From: an uncultured Collinsella sp.
GTDB taxonomy: Bacteria > Actinomycetota > Coriobacteriia > Coriobacteriales > Coriobacteriaceae
NCBI GenBank assembly: GCA_934643145.1
Contig: CAKUBM010000001.1
Coordinates: forward strand, 1-64,000
Reading direction: 5' to 3'
Length of the DNA: 64,000 bases
Positions 16,074 through 24,710 of this stretch are shown here, one piece after another; the stretch's first letter is position 1, and every line of letters starts with the position of its first letter. The position numbers were made by a program, and so were the translations under genes. Under the pieces are notes generated by a model. That model was not told the origin of the DNA and made no database searches. It saw only the letters and a program-made list of their open reading frames with translations.

Positions 16074-16140
16074 AGTTGCGGTGGAATACGGACTGTTTAA
16101 GCCTGTTAGGCCGCCAAACGGTCCCTATTTCACCGCAACT
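16074..16140. repeat. 67-bp palindromic element, copy 1
   Basis: Arms AGTTGCGGTGGAATACGGAC and GTCCCTATTTCACCGCAACT are near-perfect inverted repeats around a variable 27-bp centre. A second copy of identical length lies at 61971-62037. Both copies start 12-17 bp after a stop codon (xdhC family, smpB), which suggests a mobile-like dispersed palindrome or a species-specific terminator. Confidence 0.8.
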
Positions 16141-16147
16141 GCCATTT

Positions 16148-16168
16148 TCCTCCGTCCCCTAGGGATCA
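16148..16168. repeat. CCGTCCCCTAGGGATCA dispersed repeat, half element
   Basis: The block TCCTCCGTCCCCTAGGGATCA matches, in inverted orientation, the left end of the element at 51223-51307, and with one change the block at 34733-34758. This single half sits in the 325-bp gap between the xdhC-family gene and rplE. The remainder of that gap holds the rplE promoter and leader. Confidence 0.6.
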
Positions 16169-16215
16169 ATATGTGCGGGGGAGTTGTGGAGTTGTGCAGG
16201 CAGACGAGGTTTTTC

Positions 16216-16244
16216 TGGAAATACGCTCCCGATGCGCGTATAGT
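16216..16244 (+). promoter_or_regulatory. Promoter upstream of rplE
   Basis: A -35-like TGGAAA (16216-16221), a 17-bp spacer and a -10 TATAGT (16239-16244), about 137 bp upstream of rplE. This would make rplE the first gene of its operon in this genome, which is unusual because rplN and rplX normally precede it. Confidence 0.5.
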
Positions 16245-16381
16245 ACCGATTGTTTTGTCGGCTCCTGCTGCGTCGAGTCCAAACCGCGAAATGCCATGAG
16301 CGGCGCGGATGCAGCCAGGAGGCACGAGGACAACCCATCGTGGCCACGCCCCGTGCTTAAAACCCCAAGAAGGAGTGAACA

Positions 16382-16939
16382 ATGGCAGAAGAGAAGTATG
16401 TGCCGCGTCTGAAGACCAAGTACAACAACGAGGTCAAGCAGCAGCTTCAGGACAAGTTCCAGTACGAGAACGTCATGATGATCCCCAAGTTTGAGAAGAT
16501 CGTCGTGAACATGGGTGTCGGCGAGGCCGCTACCGATTCCAAGGCCATCGACGGTGCCGTGCGCGACCTGCGCGCCATCACCGGCCAGCAGCCGATGATC
16601 ACCCGTGCCCGCAAGTCCATCGCTACCTTCCGCCTGCGCGCTGGTATGCCGATCGGCTGCAAGGTTACCCTGCGTGGCGACCGTATGTGGGAGTTCTTCG
16701 ATCGTCTGACCTCCGTCGCGATCCCCCGTATCCGCGACTTCCGCGGCATCTCGGCCAAGAGCTTCGACGGCCGTGGTAACTTCTCCATGGGCGTCACCGA
16801 GCAGCTCATCTTCCCCGAGATCGACTTCGACTCCGTTGATCACCAGCGTGGTATGGACATCACTTTCGTGACCACCGCCAACACCGATGAGGAGGCCAAG
16901 GCCCTTCTGGACGCCTTCGGTTTCCCGTTCAAGAAATAG
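16382..16939 (+). CDS. rplE: 50S ribosomal protein L5
   Basis: 185 aa. It binds 5S rRNA in the central protuberance of the large subunit. Family signatures include [11 protein letters not shown] (near 40), [21 protein letters not shown] and [23 protein letters not shown] lies before the ATG. It begins the spc-type ribosomal block here; the usual upstream genes rplN and rplX are not in the window, and the preceding gene is a molybdenum-cofactor gene. A hairpin (AGCGCCG...CGGCGCT, 16956-16983) follows it. Confidence 0.98.
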   Translation: MAEEKYVPRLKTKYNNEVKQQLQDKFQYENVMMIPKFEKIVVNMGVGEAATDSKAIDGAVRDLRAITGQQPMITRARKSIATFRLRAGMPIGCKVTLRGDRMWEFFDRLTSVAIPRIRDFRGISAKSFDGRGNFSMGVTEQLIFPEIDFDSVDHQRGMDITFVTTANTDEEAKALLDAFGFPFKK

Positions 16940-17018
16940 GTTCACCTGCCCTATGAGCGCCGTTCCCACAAGGGGGCGGCGCTTGGGGCGAACAATACTC
17001 TATGTGAGGAGGATATAA

Positions 17019-17204
17019 GTGGCTAAGACATCGATGATCGTCAAGTGCAATCGCAAGCAGAAGTTCTCTACTCGTGAGTACACGCGCTGCCAGCGCTGCG
17101 GCCGTCCGCACTCTGTGTACCGCAAGTTCGGCCTGTGCCGTGTCTGCTTCCGCGAGCTTGCACTCAAGGGCGAGCTTCCCGGCGTTAAGAAGGCCAGCTG
17201 GTAA
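17019..17204 (+). CDS. rpsN: 30S ribosomal protein S14, type Z
   Basis: 61 aa, the short zinc-ribbon form of S14 (type Z). Cysteines are at 24, 27, 40 and 43. It lies in the small-subunit head. The start codon is GTG, supported by GAGGAGG seven bases upstream and by the conserved [10 protein letters not shown]-terminus. A 119-bp gap with no recognisable signal separates it from rpsH. Confidence 0.97.
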   Translation: MAKTSMIVKCNRKQKFSTREYTRCQRCGRPHSVYRKFGLCRVCFRELALKGELPGVKKASW

Positions 17205-17323
17205 GTCACTACCAGCGTTTCAAGCATCAGTTTGGAACAGGGAAAACGCGCTAAAAAGGCTTTGCCGTTAAGGGCGGCGAAGAACCAAGAGCACGTGTTC
17301 ATCAAGAACGAAGGAGAATCTGT

Positions 17324-17722
17324 ATGAACCTTACAGACCCGATCGCAGATATGCTTACGCGCATCCGTAACGCTAACTCTGTGAACAAGGCCACGGTCTC
17401 CATGCCGAGCAGCAAGAAGCTCGTCGAGATCGCTCGTGTTCTGCACGAGGAGGGCTACATCGAGGGCTACGATGTCGAGGACACCGTTCCCCAGAAGACT
17501 CTGCACATCACGCTTAAGTATGGTCCCAAGAAGGCTAAGGTCATCAACGGCATCCGCCGCATTTCCAAGCCGGGCCTGCGTAAGTACACCGGCGTTGCCG
17601 ACATGCCCCGCGTCCGCGGTGGCCTTGGTACCGCCATTATTTCCACCAGCCATGGCGTCATGACCGACCGCGATGCTCGCAAGCACAACGTCGGCGGCGA
17701 GATCATCGCTTACGTCTGGTAA
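17324..17722 (+). CDS. rpsH: 30S ribosomal protein S8
   Basis: 132 aa. It binds the central domain of 16S rRNA; in other bacteria S8 also represses the spc operon. It begins with the typical [14 protein letters not shown] and ends with the conserved [16 protein letters not shown] precedes the ATG. It is followed by rplF after 33 bp. No obvious S8-type regulatory helix was recognised upstream. Confidence 0.98.
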   Translation: MNLTDPIADMLTRIRNANSVNKATVSMPSSKKLVEIARVLHEEGYIEGYDVEDTVPQKTLHITLKYGPKKAKVINGIRRISKPGLRKYTGVADMPRVRGGLGTAIISTSHGVMTDRDARKHNVGGEIIAYVW

Positions 17723-17755
17723 TTCGCTCGGTAGGTAGAAGGAAAGGAGATCACC

Positions 17756-18292
17756 GTGTCTCGTATCGGTAATAAGCCTGTCCAGATTCCCGCCGGAGTC
17801 GAAGTGGCAGTCAACGGCAACAACGTTGTCGTCAAGGGCCCCAAGGGCCAGCTCGAGCTCGATGTCTTTGAGAAGCTCGCTATCAACGTCGAGGACAACG
17901 TCCTCACCGTTTCCCGTCCCGACGACGAGCGTGAGACCCGTGCCCGTCACGGCCTCACCCGCGCCCTCATCCACAACATGGTTGTTGGCGTTTCCGAGGG
18001 CTTCGAGAAGAAGCTCGAGCTCGCCGGCGTCGGTTACCGCGTGCAGCAGAAGGGCAAGAACCTCGAGTTCTCCCTGGGCTTCTCGCACCCCGTGATCGTC
18101 GAGGCTCCCGAGGGCATCACCTTCGAGGTTCCCGACAACACCCACGTGAACGTCAAGGGTATCAACAAGCAGCAGGTCGGTCAGATCGCCGCTGAGATCC
18201 GCGGCCATCGTCCTCCCGAGCCTTACAAGGGCAAGGGTATCCACTACGTTGGCGAGCACATCCGCCGCAAGCTGGGTAAGGCCGCCAAGTAG
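17756..18292 (+). CDS. rplF: 50S ribosomal protein L6
   Basis: 178 aa. It binds 23S rRNA near the factor-binding site. It starts with GTG behind GGAAAGGAG and reads [15 protein letters not shown], the expected N-terminus. It ends with [26 protein letters not shown] residues typical of L6. It is part of the rplE-rplQ block. Confidence 0.98.
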   Translation: MSRIGNKPVQIPAGVEVAVNGNNVVVKGPKGQLELDVFEKLAINVEDNVLTVSRPDDERETRARHGLTRALIHNMVVGVSEGFEKKLELAGVGYRVQQKGKNLEFSLGFSHPVIVEAPEGITFEVPDNTHVNVKGINKQQVGQIAAEIRGHRPPEPYKGKGIHYVGEHIRRKLGKAAK

Positions 18293-18317
18293 TCGTAACC
18301 GACTCACTCGCATAAGA

Positions 18318-18339
18318 CCAGCACCCCGTCAGGTGCTGG
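18318..18339. other. Intercistronic hairpin between rplF and rplR
   Basis: CCAGCACC and GGTGCTGG form a perfect 8-bp stem around CCGTCA. There is no T run directly after it, so it is more likely an mRNA-processing or stability element than a terminator. Confidence 0.5.
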
Positions 18340-18367
18340 CAAGATCAACCTTTTTAGGAGTTTACGT

Positions 18368-18736
18368 ATGAACAAGCATAAGGCGAAGCTGGAAGGCCTC
18401 AAGCGTCGTCAGCGTCGTGTTCGCGGCAAGGTCTCGGGTACCTCCGAGCGTCCGCGTCTTCGCGTGACCCGTACTAACGCCAACATCTATGCCCAGATCA
18501 TCGACGACAGCAAGGGCTCCAGCCTGACGCTCGTCTCTGCCTCGACCCTCGAGGCCGAGTTCAAGGGCACCCACACCTCGAACAAGGAGGCTGCGGAGAA
18601 GGTCGGTCAGCTCGTTGGCAAGCGTGCCATCGAGGCCGGCATCACCAAGGTCGCCTTCGATCGCGGTGGCCGTATCTACCATGGCCGCGTCAAGGCCCTC
18701 GCCGACGGTGCTCGTGCCGCCGGTCTCGAGTTCTAG
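18368..18736 (+). CDS. rplR: 50S ribosomal protein L18
   Basis: 122 aa. It binds 5S rRNA beside L5. Signatures are [19 protein letters not shown] near the N-terminus and [26 protein letters not shown] at the end. TTTAGGAG precedes the ATG. It is separated from rpsE by 14 bp, consistent with one transcript. Confidence 0.98.
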   Translation: MNKHKAKLEGLKRRQRRVRGKVSGTSERPRLRVTRTNANIYAQIIDDSKGSSLTLVSASTLEAEFKGTHTSNKEAAEKVGQLVGKRAIEAGITKVAFDRGGRIYHGRVKALADGARAAGLEF

Positions 18737-18750
18737 GAGGTATGTAGCAC

Positions 18751-19275
18751 ATGGCTCGTAATCAGAAGCAGCAGCGCGAGGCCTCCGAGTTCGAGGAGCG
18801 CGTCGTTTACATCAACCGCGTGTCGAAGACCGTCAAGGGTGGTCGTCGCATGAGCCTCGTCGCTCTCGTCGTCGTTGGCGACGGCAAGGGCAACGTCGGC
18901 GTTGGCATGGGCAAGTCCGCTGAGGTGCCCCTGGCCATCTCCAAGGCGTCTCTCGATGCCAAGAAGAACATGTTCCACGTGCCGGTGACCGAGCAGGGCA
19001 CCATTCCGCACGAGGTTCTCGGTCACTTTGGTGCCGGCCGCATCATCATCAAGCCCGCTGTCGAGGGTACCGGCGTTATCGCCGGCGGCGCTGTGCGTCC
19101 CCTCTTCGAGCTTGCTGGCATCAAGAACGTCCTGTCCAAGTCCCTCGGTACCGACAACGGCCTCAACATCATCAAGGCTGCCGTCGAGGGCCTCAAGGAG
19201 CTCTCCAGCCCTGAGGACGTCGCGGCTCGCCGTGGCCTGACGGTCTCCGAGATGTTCGTCGGTAAGGAGAACTAA
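18751..19275 (+). CDS. rpsE: 30S ribosomal protein S5
   Basis: 174 aa. It helps decoding fidelity and mRNA unwinding at the entry tunnel. The N-terminal double-stranded-RNA-binding part has [19 protein letters not shown]; the C-terminal part has [19 protein letters not shown]. The ATG lies behind AGGAGG. It is followed two bases later by rpmD. Confidence 0.98.
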   Translation: MARNQKQQREASEFEERVVYINRVSKTVKGGRRMSLVALVVVGDGKGNVGVGMGKSAEVPLAISKASLDAKKNMFHVPVTEQGTIPHEVLGHFGAGRIIIKPAVEGTGVIAGGAVRPLFELAGIKNVLSKSLGTDNGLNIIKAAVEGLKELSSPEDVAARRGLTVSEMFVGKEN

Positions 19276-19277
19276 GC

Positions 19278-19460
19278 ATGGCTGACACCATCAAGATCAA
19301 GCAGGTCCGCAGCACCAACGGTTGCAAGCAGGACCAGGTCCGTACTGTCCGTGCCCTCGGTCTCCACAGGATCCGCGAGGTTCGCGAGATTGCTGACAAC
19401 GAGTCCGTCCGCGGCATGATCTTCAAGGTCAAGCACCTTGTCGAGATTGTAGAGGAGTAG
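19278..19460 (+). CDS. rpmD: 50S ribosomal protein L30
   Basis: 60 aa, the normal bacterial length. IKIKQVRSTNGCKQDQVRTV and ALGLHRIREVREI match the L30 core. It is tightly packed between rpsE (2-bp gap) and rplO (3-bp gap), so translational coupling is likely. Confidence 0.97.
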   Translation: MADTIKIKQVRSTNGCKQDQVRTVRALGLHRIREVREIADNESVRGMIFKVKHLVEIVEE

Positions 19461-19463
19461 CAA

Positions 19464-19913
19464 ATGCAGCTTCACGATCTTACTCCCGCGCCCGGTTCCA
19501 CCAAGAACCGCAAGCGCGTCGGCCGTGGCAATTCTTCGGGTCACGGCACCACTTCTGGCCGCGGCCAGAAGGGTCAGGGTTCCCGCTCTGGCGGCACCAA
19601 GGGTGCCGGCTTCGAGGGTGGCCAGACTCCGCTGGCTATGCGCCTGCCCAAGCTTCCGGGCTTCCGCAACCCCCGTCGTATCGAGTACACCGCTGTTAAC
19701 GTTGAGCGTCTCGAGCGTAAGTTCGAGGACGGCGCTGTGATCGACGGTGCCGCTCTTAAGGCCGCTCGCATCACCAAGAGCGAGTTCGAGCCCGTCAAGG
19801 TGCTCGGCAATGGTGAGCTCACCAAGAAGTTCACGGTCAAGGTCGACAAGGTCAGCGCTTCTGCGCAGGCCAAGATCGAGGCCGCCGGCGGAAAGGTCGA
19901 GCTGCCGTGCTAA
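19464..19913 (+). CDS. rplO: 50S ribosomal protein L15
   Basis: 149 aa. It is a late-assembly protein at the centre of the large subunit. The basic glycine-rich N-terminus ([23 protein letters not shown]) and the [16 protein letters not shown] stretch are diagnostic. Its last codons overlap the GTG start of secY by seven bases, so translation of secY may be coupled to it. Confidence 0.97.
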   Translation: MQLHDLTPAPGSTKNRKRVGRGNSSGHGTTSGRGQKGQGSRSGGTKGAGFEGGQTPLAMRLPKLPGFRNPRRIEYTAVNVERLERKFEDGAVIDGAALKAARITKSEFEPVKVLGNGELTKKFTVKVDKVSASAQAKIEAAGGKVELPC

Positions 19914-21193
19914 ATGGTCTTAAGAATGCTTTCCGCATCAAAGAATTGCGCGAAAAGATTCTTTTTACCATAGCTATGCTCGTCGTGTACCGCATTGGTG
20001 CGCACGTTCCTGTGCCCGGCATTCCCTTCCAGGGGATGCTGGGCCTTTTCTCGACCGATAACAATTCGGTCGCCGCAGGTGCTATGGCCCTCCTGAATCT
20101 TTTCTCTGGCGGCGCGTTGAGCTATGTGTCGGTATTTTCGCTGGGCATCATGCCTTACATCACCAGCTCGATCATCCTCCAGATGCTCCAGGCCGTTGTG
20201 CCTTCCCTGCATGAGCTTGCCCGCGAGGGCGAGGTTGGTCAGACCAAGATTACGCAGTATTCGCGTTACCTCACCCTGGCTCTGGCAATCCTCAATTCCG
20301 TGGGTTACCTCTTCCTCTTTAAGAGCTTCGGCATCAGCTTCAATGGCGCCGGCGCTCCCGAGATCATCTTCGACCTCATGATCGTCGGCACGCTCACCGC
20401 GGGCGCCATGCTGATCATGTGGATTGGTGAGCTCATCACCCAGCGCGGTATCGGCAATGGCATGTCGCTGATCATCTTCGCGAACATCATGGCCGGTCTG
20501 CCGCAGGCGATCTTCTCCAGCACCGAGGGCAATGCCGGTGGCATCATCACCATGGTGATCATCTGCGCCATCATCTTGCTGGTTATCCCGCTGATTGTTT
20601 TCCTCGAGCGCGGCCAGCGCCGCATCCCGGTCTCCTACGCCAAACGCGTCGTGGGCCGTCGCATGATGGGTGGTCAGACCACCTATCTGCCCATCAAGGT
20701 CAACACCGCGGGTGTCGTGCCGATCATCTTCGCTTCGGCGCTGCTGTACTTCCCGGCTCAGATTGCCGTGTTCTTCCCCGGCATCGGCTGGATTCAGGCA
20801 GTTGCCTCTGCGCTTTCGACCGGTTGGCTCAACTGGGTGCTTAACGTTGTCCTCATCGTGTTCTTCGCGTACTTCTACACCTCCATGGTGTTCAACCCCG
20901 ATGACACGGCCGATAACCTTAAGAAGCAGGGCGGCTTTATTCCGGGCGTGCGTCCGGGTAGGGCTACCGCGGCCTACATCAAGAACGCGCTCAACAAGAT
21001 CACGCTTCCCAGCGCTGTCTTTTTGGCGCTCATCGCCATCGTTCCTTCGATCATCTTCTCCTTCACGGGTAACCATCTGATCCAGGCTTTTGGCGGCACG
21101 TCCATCCTCATCATGGTCGGCGTCGTGCTCGACACGGTCGATAAGCTCGAAGGCCAGATCAAGATGTATGATTACGATGGATTCTTTAAATAG
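19907..21193 (+). CDS. secY: Preprotein translocase subunit SecY
   Basis: 428 aa, ten membrane segments. It forms the protein-conducting channel, partnered by SecA (also in this window). Motifs include GAHVPVPGI (residues near 30), [14 protein letters not shown] and the cytoplasmic loop [14 protein letters not shown]. The only in-frame start with a good N-terminus is GTG at 19907, inside the last codons of rplO and behind GGAAAGG. An ATG seven bases later is in another frame. Downstream is adk. Confidence 0.98.
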   Translation: MLNGLKNAFRIKELREKILFTIAMLVVYRIGAHVPVPGIPFQGMLGLFSTDNNSVAAGAMALLNLFSGGALSYVSVFSLGIMPYITSSIILQMLQAVVPSLHELAREGEVGQTKITQYSRYLTLALAILNSVGYLFLFKSFGISFNGAGAPEIIFDLMIVGTLTAGAMLIMWIGELITQRGIGNGMSLIIFANIMAGLPQAIFSSTEGNAGGIITMVIICAIILLVIPLIVFLERGQRRIPVSYAKRVVGRRMMGGQTTYLPIKVNTAGVVPIIFASALLYFPAQIAVFFPGIGWIQAVASALSTGWLNWVLNVVLIVFFAYFYTSMVFNPDDTADNLKKQGGFIPGVRPGRATAAYIKNALNKITLPSAVFLALIAIVPSIIFSFTGNHLIQAFGGTSILIMVGVVLDTVDKLEGQIKMYDYDGFFK

Positions 21194-21211
21194 GCTAGAG
21201 GAGGATTGCTC

Positions 21212-21838
21212 ATGAACCTCGTATTGCTCGGAGCTCCGGGTGCCGGTAAGGGCACCGTCGCACAGGAGCTCGTTGCCGAGTTTGGCGTCGCTCACATTTC
21301 CACGGGCGACCTGCTGCGTGCTGCCGTCAAGGGTGGCACCGAGCTTGGTATTCAGGCTAAGAAGTACATGGACGCTGGCGAGCTCGTCCCCGACCAGCTC
21401 GTGATCGACCTTGTCAAGGAGCGCCTTGCCGCCGATGACGCCCAGCAGGGCTTCATCCTCGACGGCTTCCCGCGCAACACCGCCCAGGCTGTGACGCTCG
21501 ATTCCGAGCTCTCCGCCATGGGTCGTGAGATTGATTGCGCCCTTCTGGTCGATGTGGCCCCCGAGGTCATCATCGATCGTCTGTCTTCGCGTCGCACCTG
21601 CCGCGCCTGCGGTTACACCGGCACTGCTGCCGATGCCACCTGCCCCAAGTGCGCAGGCGAGATGTACCAGCGCGACGACGACAAGCCCGAGACCATCAAG
21701 AACCGTCTCGACGTCTACGAGAAGTCCACGAGCCCGCTCGTCGACTACTATCATGGCCAGGGTCTGCTCAAGTCGGTCAACGGTGACCAGGCTCGCGAGA
21801 CCGTGTACGGGGATGTCAAAGAGGCTCTCGGTCTATGA
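21212..21838 (+). CDS. adk: Adenylate kinase
   Basis: 208 aa. It interconverts AMP and ATP with two ADP. The P-loop is GAPGAGKGT (residues 7-15), the NMP-binding part has STGDLLR and DGFPRN, and the LID is the zinc type with four cysteines (CRACGYTGTAADATCPKC). The start is the ATG behind AGAGGAGG; the in-frame TTG six bases upstream is too close to that site. It ends in TGA, one of only three TGA stops I counted, overlapping the ATG of map (ATGA). Confidence 0.98.
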   Translation: MNLVLLGAPGAGKGTVAQELVAEFGVAHISTGDLLRAAVKGGTELGIQAKKYMDAGELVPDQLVIDLVKERLAADDAQQGFILDGFPRNTAQAVTLDSELSAMGREIDCALLVDVAPEVIIDRLSSRRTCRACGYTGTAADATCPKCAGEMYQRDDDKPETIKNRLDVYEKSTSPLVDYYHGQGLLKSVNGDQARETVYGDVKEALGL

Positions 21839-22623
21839 TCAAGATTAAGTCTGCAACGCAAATCGAGCAGATGAAGAAGGCAGGAGCGCTATCTAAGATG
21901 GCGCTCCGCCACGTTGGAGCCATGGTGCGCCCCGGCGTTTCGACTTTTGAGCTCGATCAGCTCGCGGAGCAGATTATCCGCATGCATGGCGGCACCCCGG
22001 CCTTTAAGGGTTACGGCGGGTTCCCGGGGACCATTTGCGCATCGATCAACGATGCCGTGGTCCACGGTATTCCCAACCCCGACATGATCCTGCGCGATGG
22101 CGATATCATCTCCATCGATACCGGAGCTGTCGTTGACGGTTGGGTCGGCGATAACGCTTGGACGTTTTTCGTCGGTACCCCCACGCCCGAGGCCAAGGCT
22201 TTGTGCGAGGTCACGCGCGATTGCCTTAAGGCTGCCATCGAGCAGGCTGTTCCCGGTAACCATATCGGGGACGTCGGTTATGCCGTTCAGTCCCTCGCCG
22301 AGTCTCACGGTTACGGCGTGCTTCGCGACTATGTGGGCCATGGCATTGGCCGTGTGATGCACGAGGACCCCAACGTTCCTAACTATGGAAAGAAGGGGAG
22401 GGGCGTTCGCCTCCAGGCCGGCATGGTCATTGCCATCGAGCCGATGGTTACGATGGGTTCCAATCATGTGAGCACGGGCTCCGACGGTTGGATTGTTACG
22501 ACCAACGACCACCTGCCCGCCGCGCACTACGAGAACACCGTCGCCATTACCAATGACGGTCCGGTGATTCTCACCACCGACGCGCAAGGTGCTTGGTGTT
22601 CCTTGCAGGGCGGTGAAATGTAG
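21835..22623 (+). CDS. map: Methionine aminopeptidase, type I
   Basis: 262 aa. It removes initiator methionine from nascent proteins. The binuclear-metal residues of the family are visible: GYGGFPGTICASIND, SIDTGAVVDGWVGDNAWT (two Asp), GHGIGRVMHEDPNVPNYG (His) and IEPMV (Glu). The start codon overlaps the adk stop by four bases. It ends the first transcription segment; infA has its own promoter-like sequence after a 148-bp gap. Confidence 0.97.
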   Translation: MIKIKSATQIEQMKKAGALSKMALRHVGAMVRPGVSTFELDQLAEQIIRMHGGTPAFKGYGGFPGTICASINDAVVHGIPNPDMILRDGDIISIDTGAVVDGWVGDNAWTFFVGTPTPEAKALCEVTRDCLKAAIEQAVPGNHIGDVGYAVQSLAESHGYGVLRDYVGHGIGRVMHEDPNVPNYGKKGRGVRLQAGMVIAIEPMVTMGSNHVSTGSDGWIVTTNDHLPAAHYENTVAITNDGPVILTTDAQGAWCSLQGGEM

Positions 22624-22703
22624 GGGCCGCGTTCAAACACGTCGGCATTTACATTTCTTAAAAGTAACAAGTTCCGCTTAGTTGTGGAGCCATTACGAAG
22701 ATA

Positions 22704-22732
22704 TTACGATACGTGCATGCGTATTGTAGAAT
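22704..22732 (+). promoter_or_regulatory. Promoter upstream of infA
   Basis: TTACGA (22704-22709), a 17-bp spacer and TAGAAT (22727-22732), 40 bp before the infA start. The surrounding sequence is unusually AT-rich for this block, consistent with an internal promoter starting an infA-rpmJ-rpsM transcript. Confidence 0.45.
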
Positions 22733-22771
22733 ACTCAATCGCTGTCGTTTTCTAGAGAAAGATGATTGCTT

Positions 22772-22990
22772 GTGAAGAAGGAAGACGCAATTGAGCTCGA
22801 GGGTACGGTAAAGGAACCGTTGCCCAATGCCATGTTTAAGGTCGAGCTCGAGAACGGTCATTCGGTTCTGTGCAACATTTCTGGCAAGATCCGAATGAAT
22901 TACATCCGTATTCTCCCCGGTGACAGGGTTGTCGTGGAGCTTTCCCCGTACGACCTGACCCGCGGCCGCATCACCTATCGCTACAAATAG
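22772..22990 (+). CDS. infA: Translation initiation factor IF-1
   Basis: 72 aa, the standard size. It has the OB-fold sequence [21 protein letters not shown] and the invariant C-terminus [12 protein letters not shown]. The start is a GTG because the product then begins V(M)KKEDAIE as in the family; an in-frame TTG six bases upstream would add two residues. The ribosome binding site is weak (AGAAAGATG). A 150-bp gap with no recognisable signal follows before rpmJ. Confidence 0.96.
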   Translation: MKKEDAIELEGTVKEPLPNAMFKVELENGHSVLCNISGKIRMNYIRILPGDRVVVELSPYDLTRGRITYRYK

Positions 22991-23140
22991 CGGCACGCAT
23001 ACACGCACTCCATTTCCGGCTGCAGGCTTAGCTCAACCTACGGTCGGATTGTGTGTGAAGACCAGCCATAGTTTTAAACGCCTGCGGCTGGGCGAGTAGA
23101 TAGTAGGGAAGTAGTTTGAGCGCTACCGAAAGGAAGAACG

Positions 23141-23254
23141 ATGAAGGTACGTCCTTCGGTCAAGAAGATGTGCGATAAGTGCAAAATCATTAGGCGCCAT
23201 GGCAAGGTCCTCGTCATTTGCGAGAACCCCCGTCATAAGCAGCGTCAGGGTTAA
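23141..23254 (+). CDS. rpmJ: 50S ribosomal protein L36
   Basis: 37 aa. It begins [15 protein letters not shown] and ends with PRHKQRQG. The zinc-ribbon ligands C11, C14, C27 and H32 are all present, so this is the zinc-binding form. GAAAGGAAG lies about five bases before the ATG. It is followed by rpsM after 14 bp, the classic infA-rpmJ-rpsM order. Confidence 0.97.
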   Translation: MKVRPSVKKMCDKCKIIRRHGKVLVICENPRHKQRQG

Positions 23255-23268
23255 GAGAGGAGACTACG

Positions 23269-23643
23269 TTGGCCCGTATTAATGGTGTCGACCTCCCGCG
23301 TGAGAAGCGCGTTGAGATCGGTCTGACCTACATTTACGGCATCGGCCGCACCACTGCGACGAAGATCTGCGTCGAGTGCAACGTTAACGTGGATACGCGC
23401 GTTAAGGACCTCACCGAGGATGAGGTTAACGCCATCCGCGATTATATCGATAAGAACCAGATCATGGTTGAGGGCGACCTCCGCCGTGAGCGCAACCAGA
23501 ACGTCAAGCGCCTTATGGACATCGGCTGCAACCGCGGCCTTCGTCACCGCAAGGGCCTCCCGGTCCGCGGCCAGCGCACCCACACTAACGCTCGTACCCG
23601 CAAGGGCCCGAAGCGTCAGATCGGTGCTAAGAAGAAGAAATAA
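23269..23643 (+). CDS. rpsM: 30S ribosomal protein S13
   Basis: 124 aa. It lies in the head of the small subunit and contacts the P-site tRNA. It reads [26 protein letters not shown] and ends with a lysine-rich tail. The start codon is TTG, with AGAGGAG seven bases upstream and no other in-frame option. A TTG start is uncommon for a highly expressed ribosomal gene. Confidence 0.97.
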   Translation: MARINGVDLPREKRVEIGLTYIYGIGRTTATKICVECNVNVDTRVKDLTEDEVNAIRDYIDKNQIMVEGDLRRERNQNVKRLMDIGCNRGLRHRKGLPVRGQRTHTNARTRKGPKRQIGAKKKK

Positions 23644-23657
23644 GGAGCGCTAGATAG

Positions 23658-24062
23658 ATGGCTACTGCTAAGAAGAACGTTCGCGCTGCCCGTCTGAAGC
23701 GCGCGGACCGTAAGAACATTTCCGTGGGCCAGGCTCACATTCGTTCTACGTTCAACAACACGATCGTTTCGATCACCGATCCCCAGGGCAACGTCATTTC
23801 CTGGAAGTCGGCTGGCCAGGTGGGCTTCAAGGGCTCCCGTAAGTCCACGCCGTTCGCTGCCCAGATGGCTGCCGAGGCTGCTGCCAAGCAGGCCATGGAG
23901 CACGGTATGAAGAAGGTTTCCGTCTTCGTCAAGGGCCCCGGCTCCGGTCGTGAGACCGCCATCCGCTCCCTCCAGGCTGCTGGCCTCGAGGTCTCGAGCA
24001 TCCAGGACAAGACCCCCATCCCGCACAACGGCTGCCGCCCCAAGAAGCGTCGCCGCGTGTAA
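23658..24062 (+). CDS. rpsK: 30S ribosomal protein S11
   Basis: 134 aa. It is a platform protein near the mRNA exit. [22 protein letters not shown] and the C-terminal [18 protein letters not shown] are diagnostic. It is in tight tandem with rpsM and rpsD. Confidence 0.98.
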   Translation: MATAKKNVRAARLKRADRKNISVGQAHIRSTFNNTIVSITDPQGNVISWKSAGQVGFKGSRKSTPFAAQMAAEAAAKQAMEHGMKKVSVFVKGPGSGRETAIRSLQAAGLEVSSIQDKTPIPHNGCRPKKRRRV

Positions 24063-24081
24063 CTGAAAGGATCGTATCAAT

Positions 24082-24678
24082 ATGGCAATCGACAGGACTC
24101 CTGTTCTTAAGCGCTGCCGTCAGCTCGGGATCGATCCCGCTGAGCTCGGTTACAGCAGCAAGAAGGAATCTATCCGTCAGCCCAAGCGCCGTCGCAAGGA
24201 ATCTGAGTACGGCATGCAGCTGCGCGAGAAGCAGAAGGTCAAGTTTATCTATGGCGTTCTGGAGAAGCAGTTCCACGGCTACTTCAACAAGGCCCGCAAG
24301 ATGAACGGCGTCACCGGTGAAAACCTCATGATCATCCTTGAGTCTCGCCTCGACAACGTCGTCTTCCGTCTTGGCTTCGCCCGTACCCGCAAAGAGGCTC
24401 GTCAGTCCGTCCGTCACGGTCACTTCACCGTGAACGGTAAGCGCGTGGACATCCCGTCCTACCGCGTCAAGGCCGGCGACGTCGTCGCTGTCGGCGAGAA
24501 GTTCCGTGACCTCCTCCCCATCAAGGAGGCCCTGATTTCCTCCGAGCGCTTTGAGGTCCCTGGCTGGCTCGAGGTCGATATCGAGAAGCTGTCTGGTAAC
24601 GTGCTCGCTCTGCCGACGCGTGAGCAGATCAGCGGTGATATCAACGAGCAGCTCATCGTCGAGCTCTACTCTAAGTAG
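24082..24678 (+). CDS. rpsD: 30S ribosomal protein S4
   Basis: 198 aa. It is a 16S rRNA assembly initiator. It has an N-terminal S4 region and the S4 RNA-binding domain (about 90-150, LDNVVFRLGFARTRKEARQSVRHGHFTVNG). The N-terminus lacks the paired zinc cysteines of the C+ form. AAAGGATCG precedes the ATG. In other bacteria S4 autoregulates the alpha operon; I recognised no pseudoknot upstream. Confidence 0.97.
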   Translation: MAIDRTPVLKRCRQLGIDPAELGYSSKKESIRQPKRRRKESEYGMQLREKQKVKFIYGVLEKQFHGYFNKARKMNGVTGENLMIILESRLDNVVFRLGFARTRKEARQSVRHGHFTVNGKRVDIPSYRVKAGDVVAVGEKFRDLLPIKEALISSERFEVPGWLEVDIEKLSGNVLALPTREQISGDINEQLIVELYSK

Positions 24679-24710
24679 TCCATCCGGGCTGCTGAGGCTG
24701 GAGGTAATAC

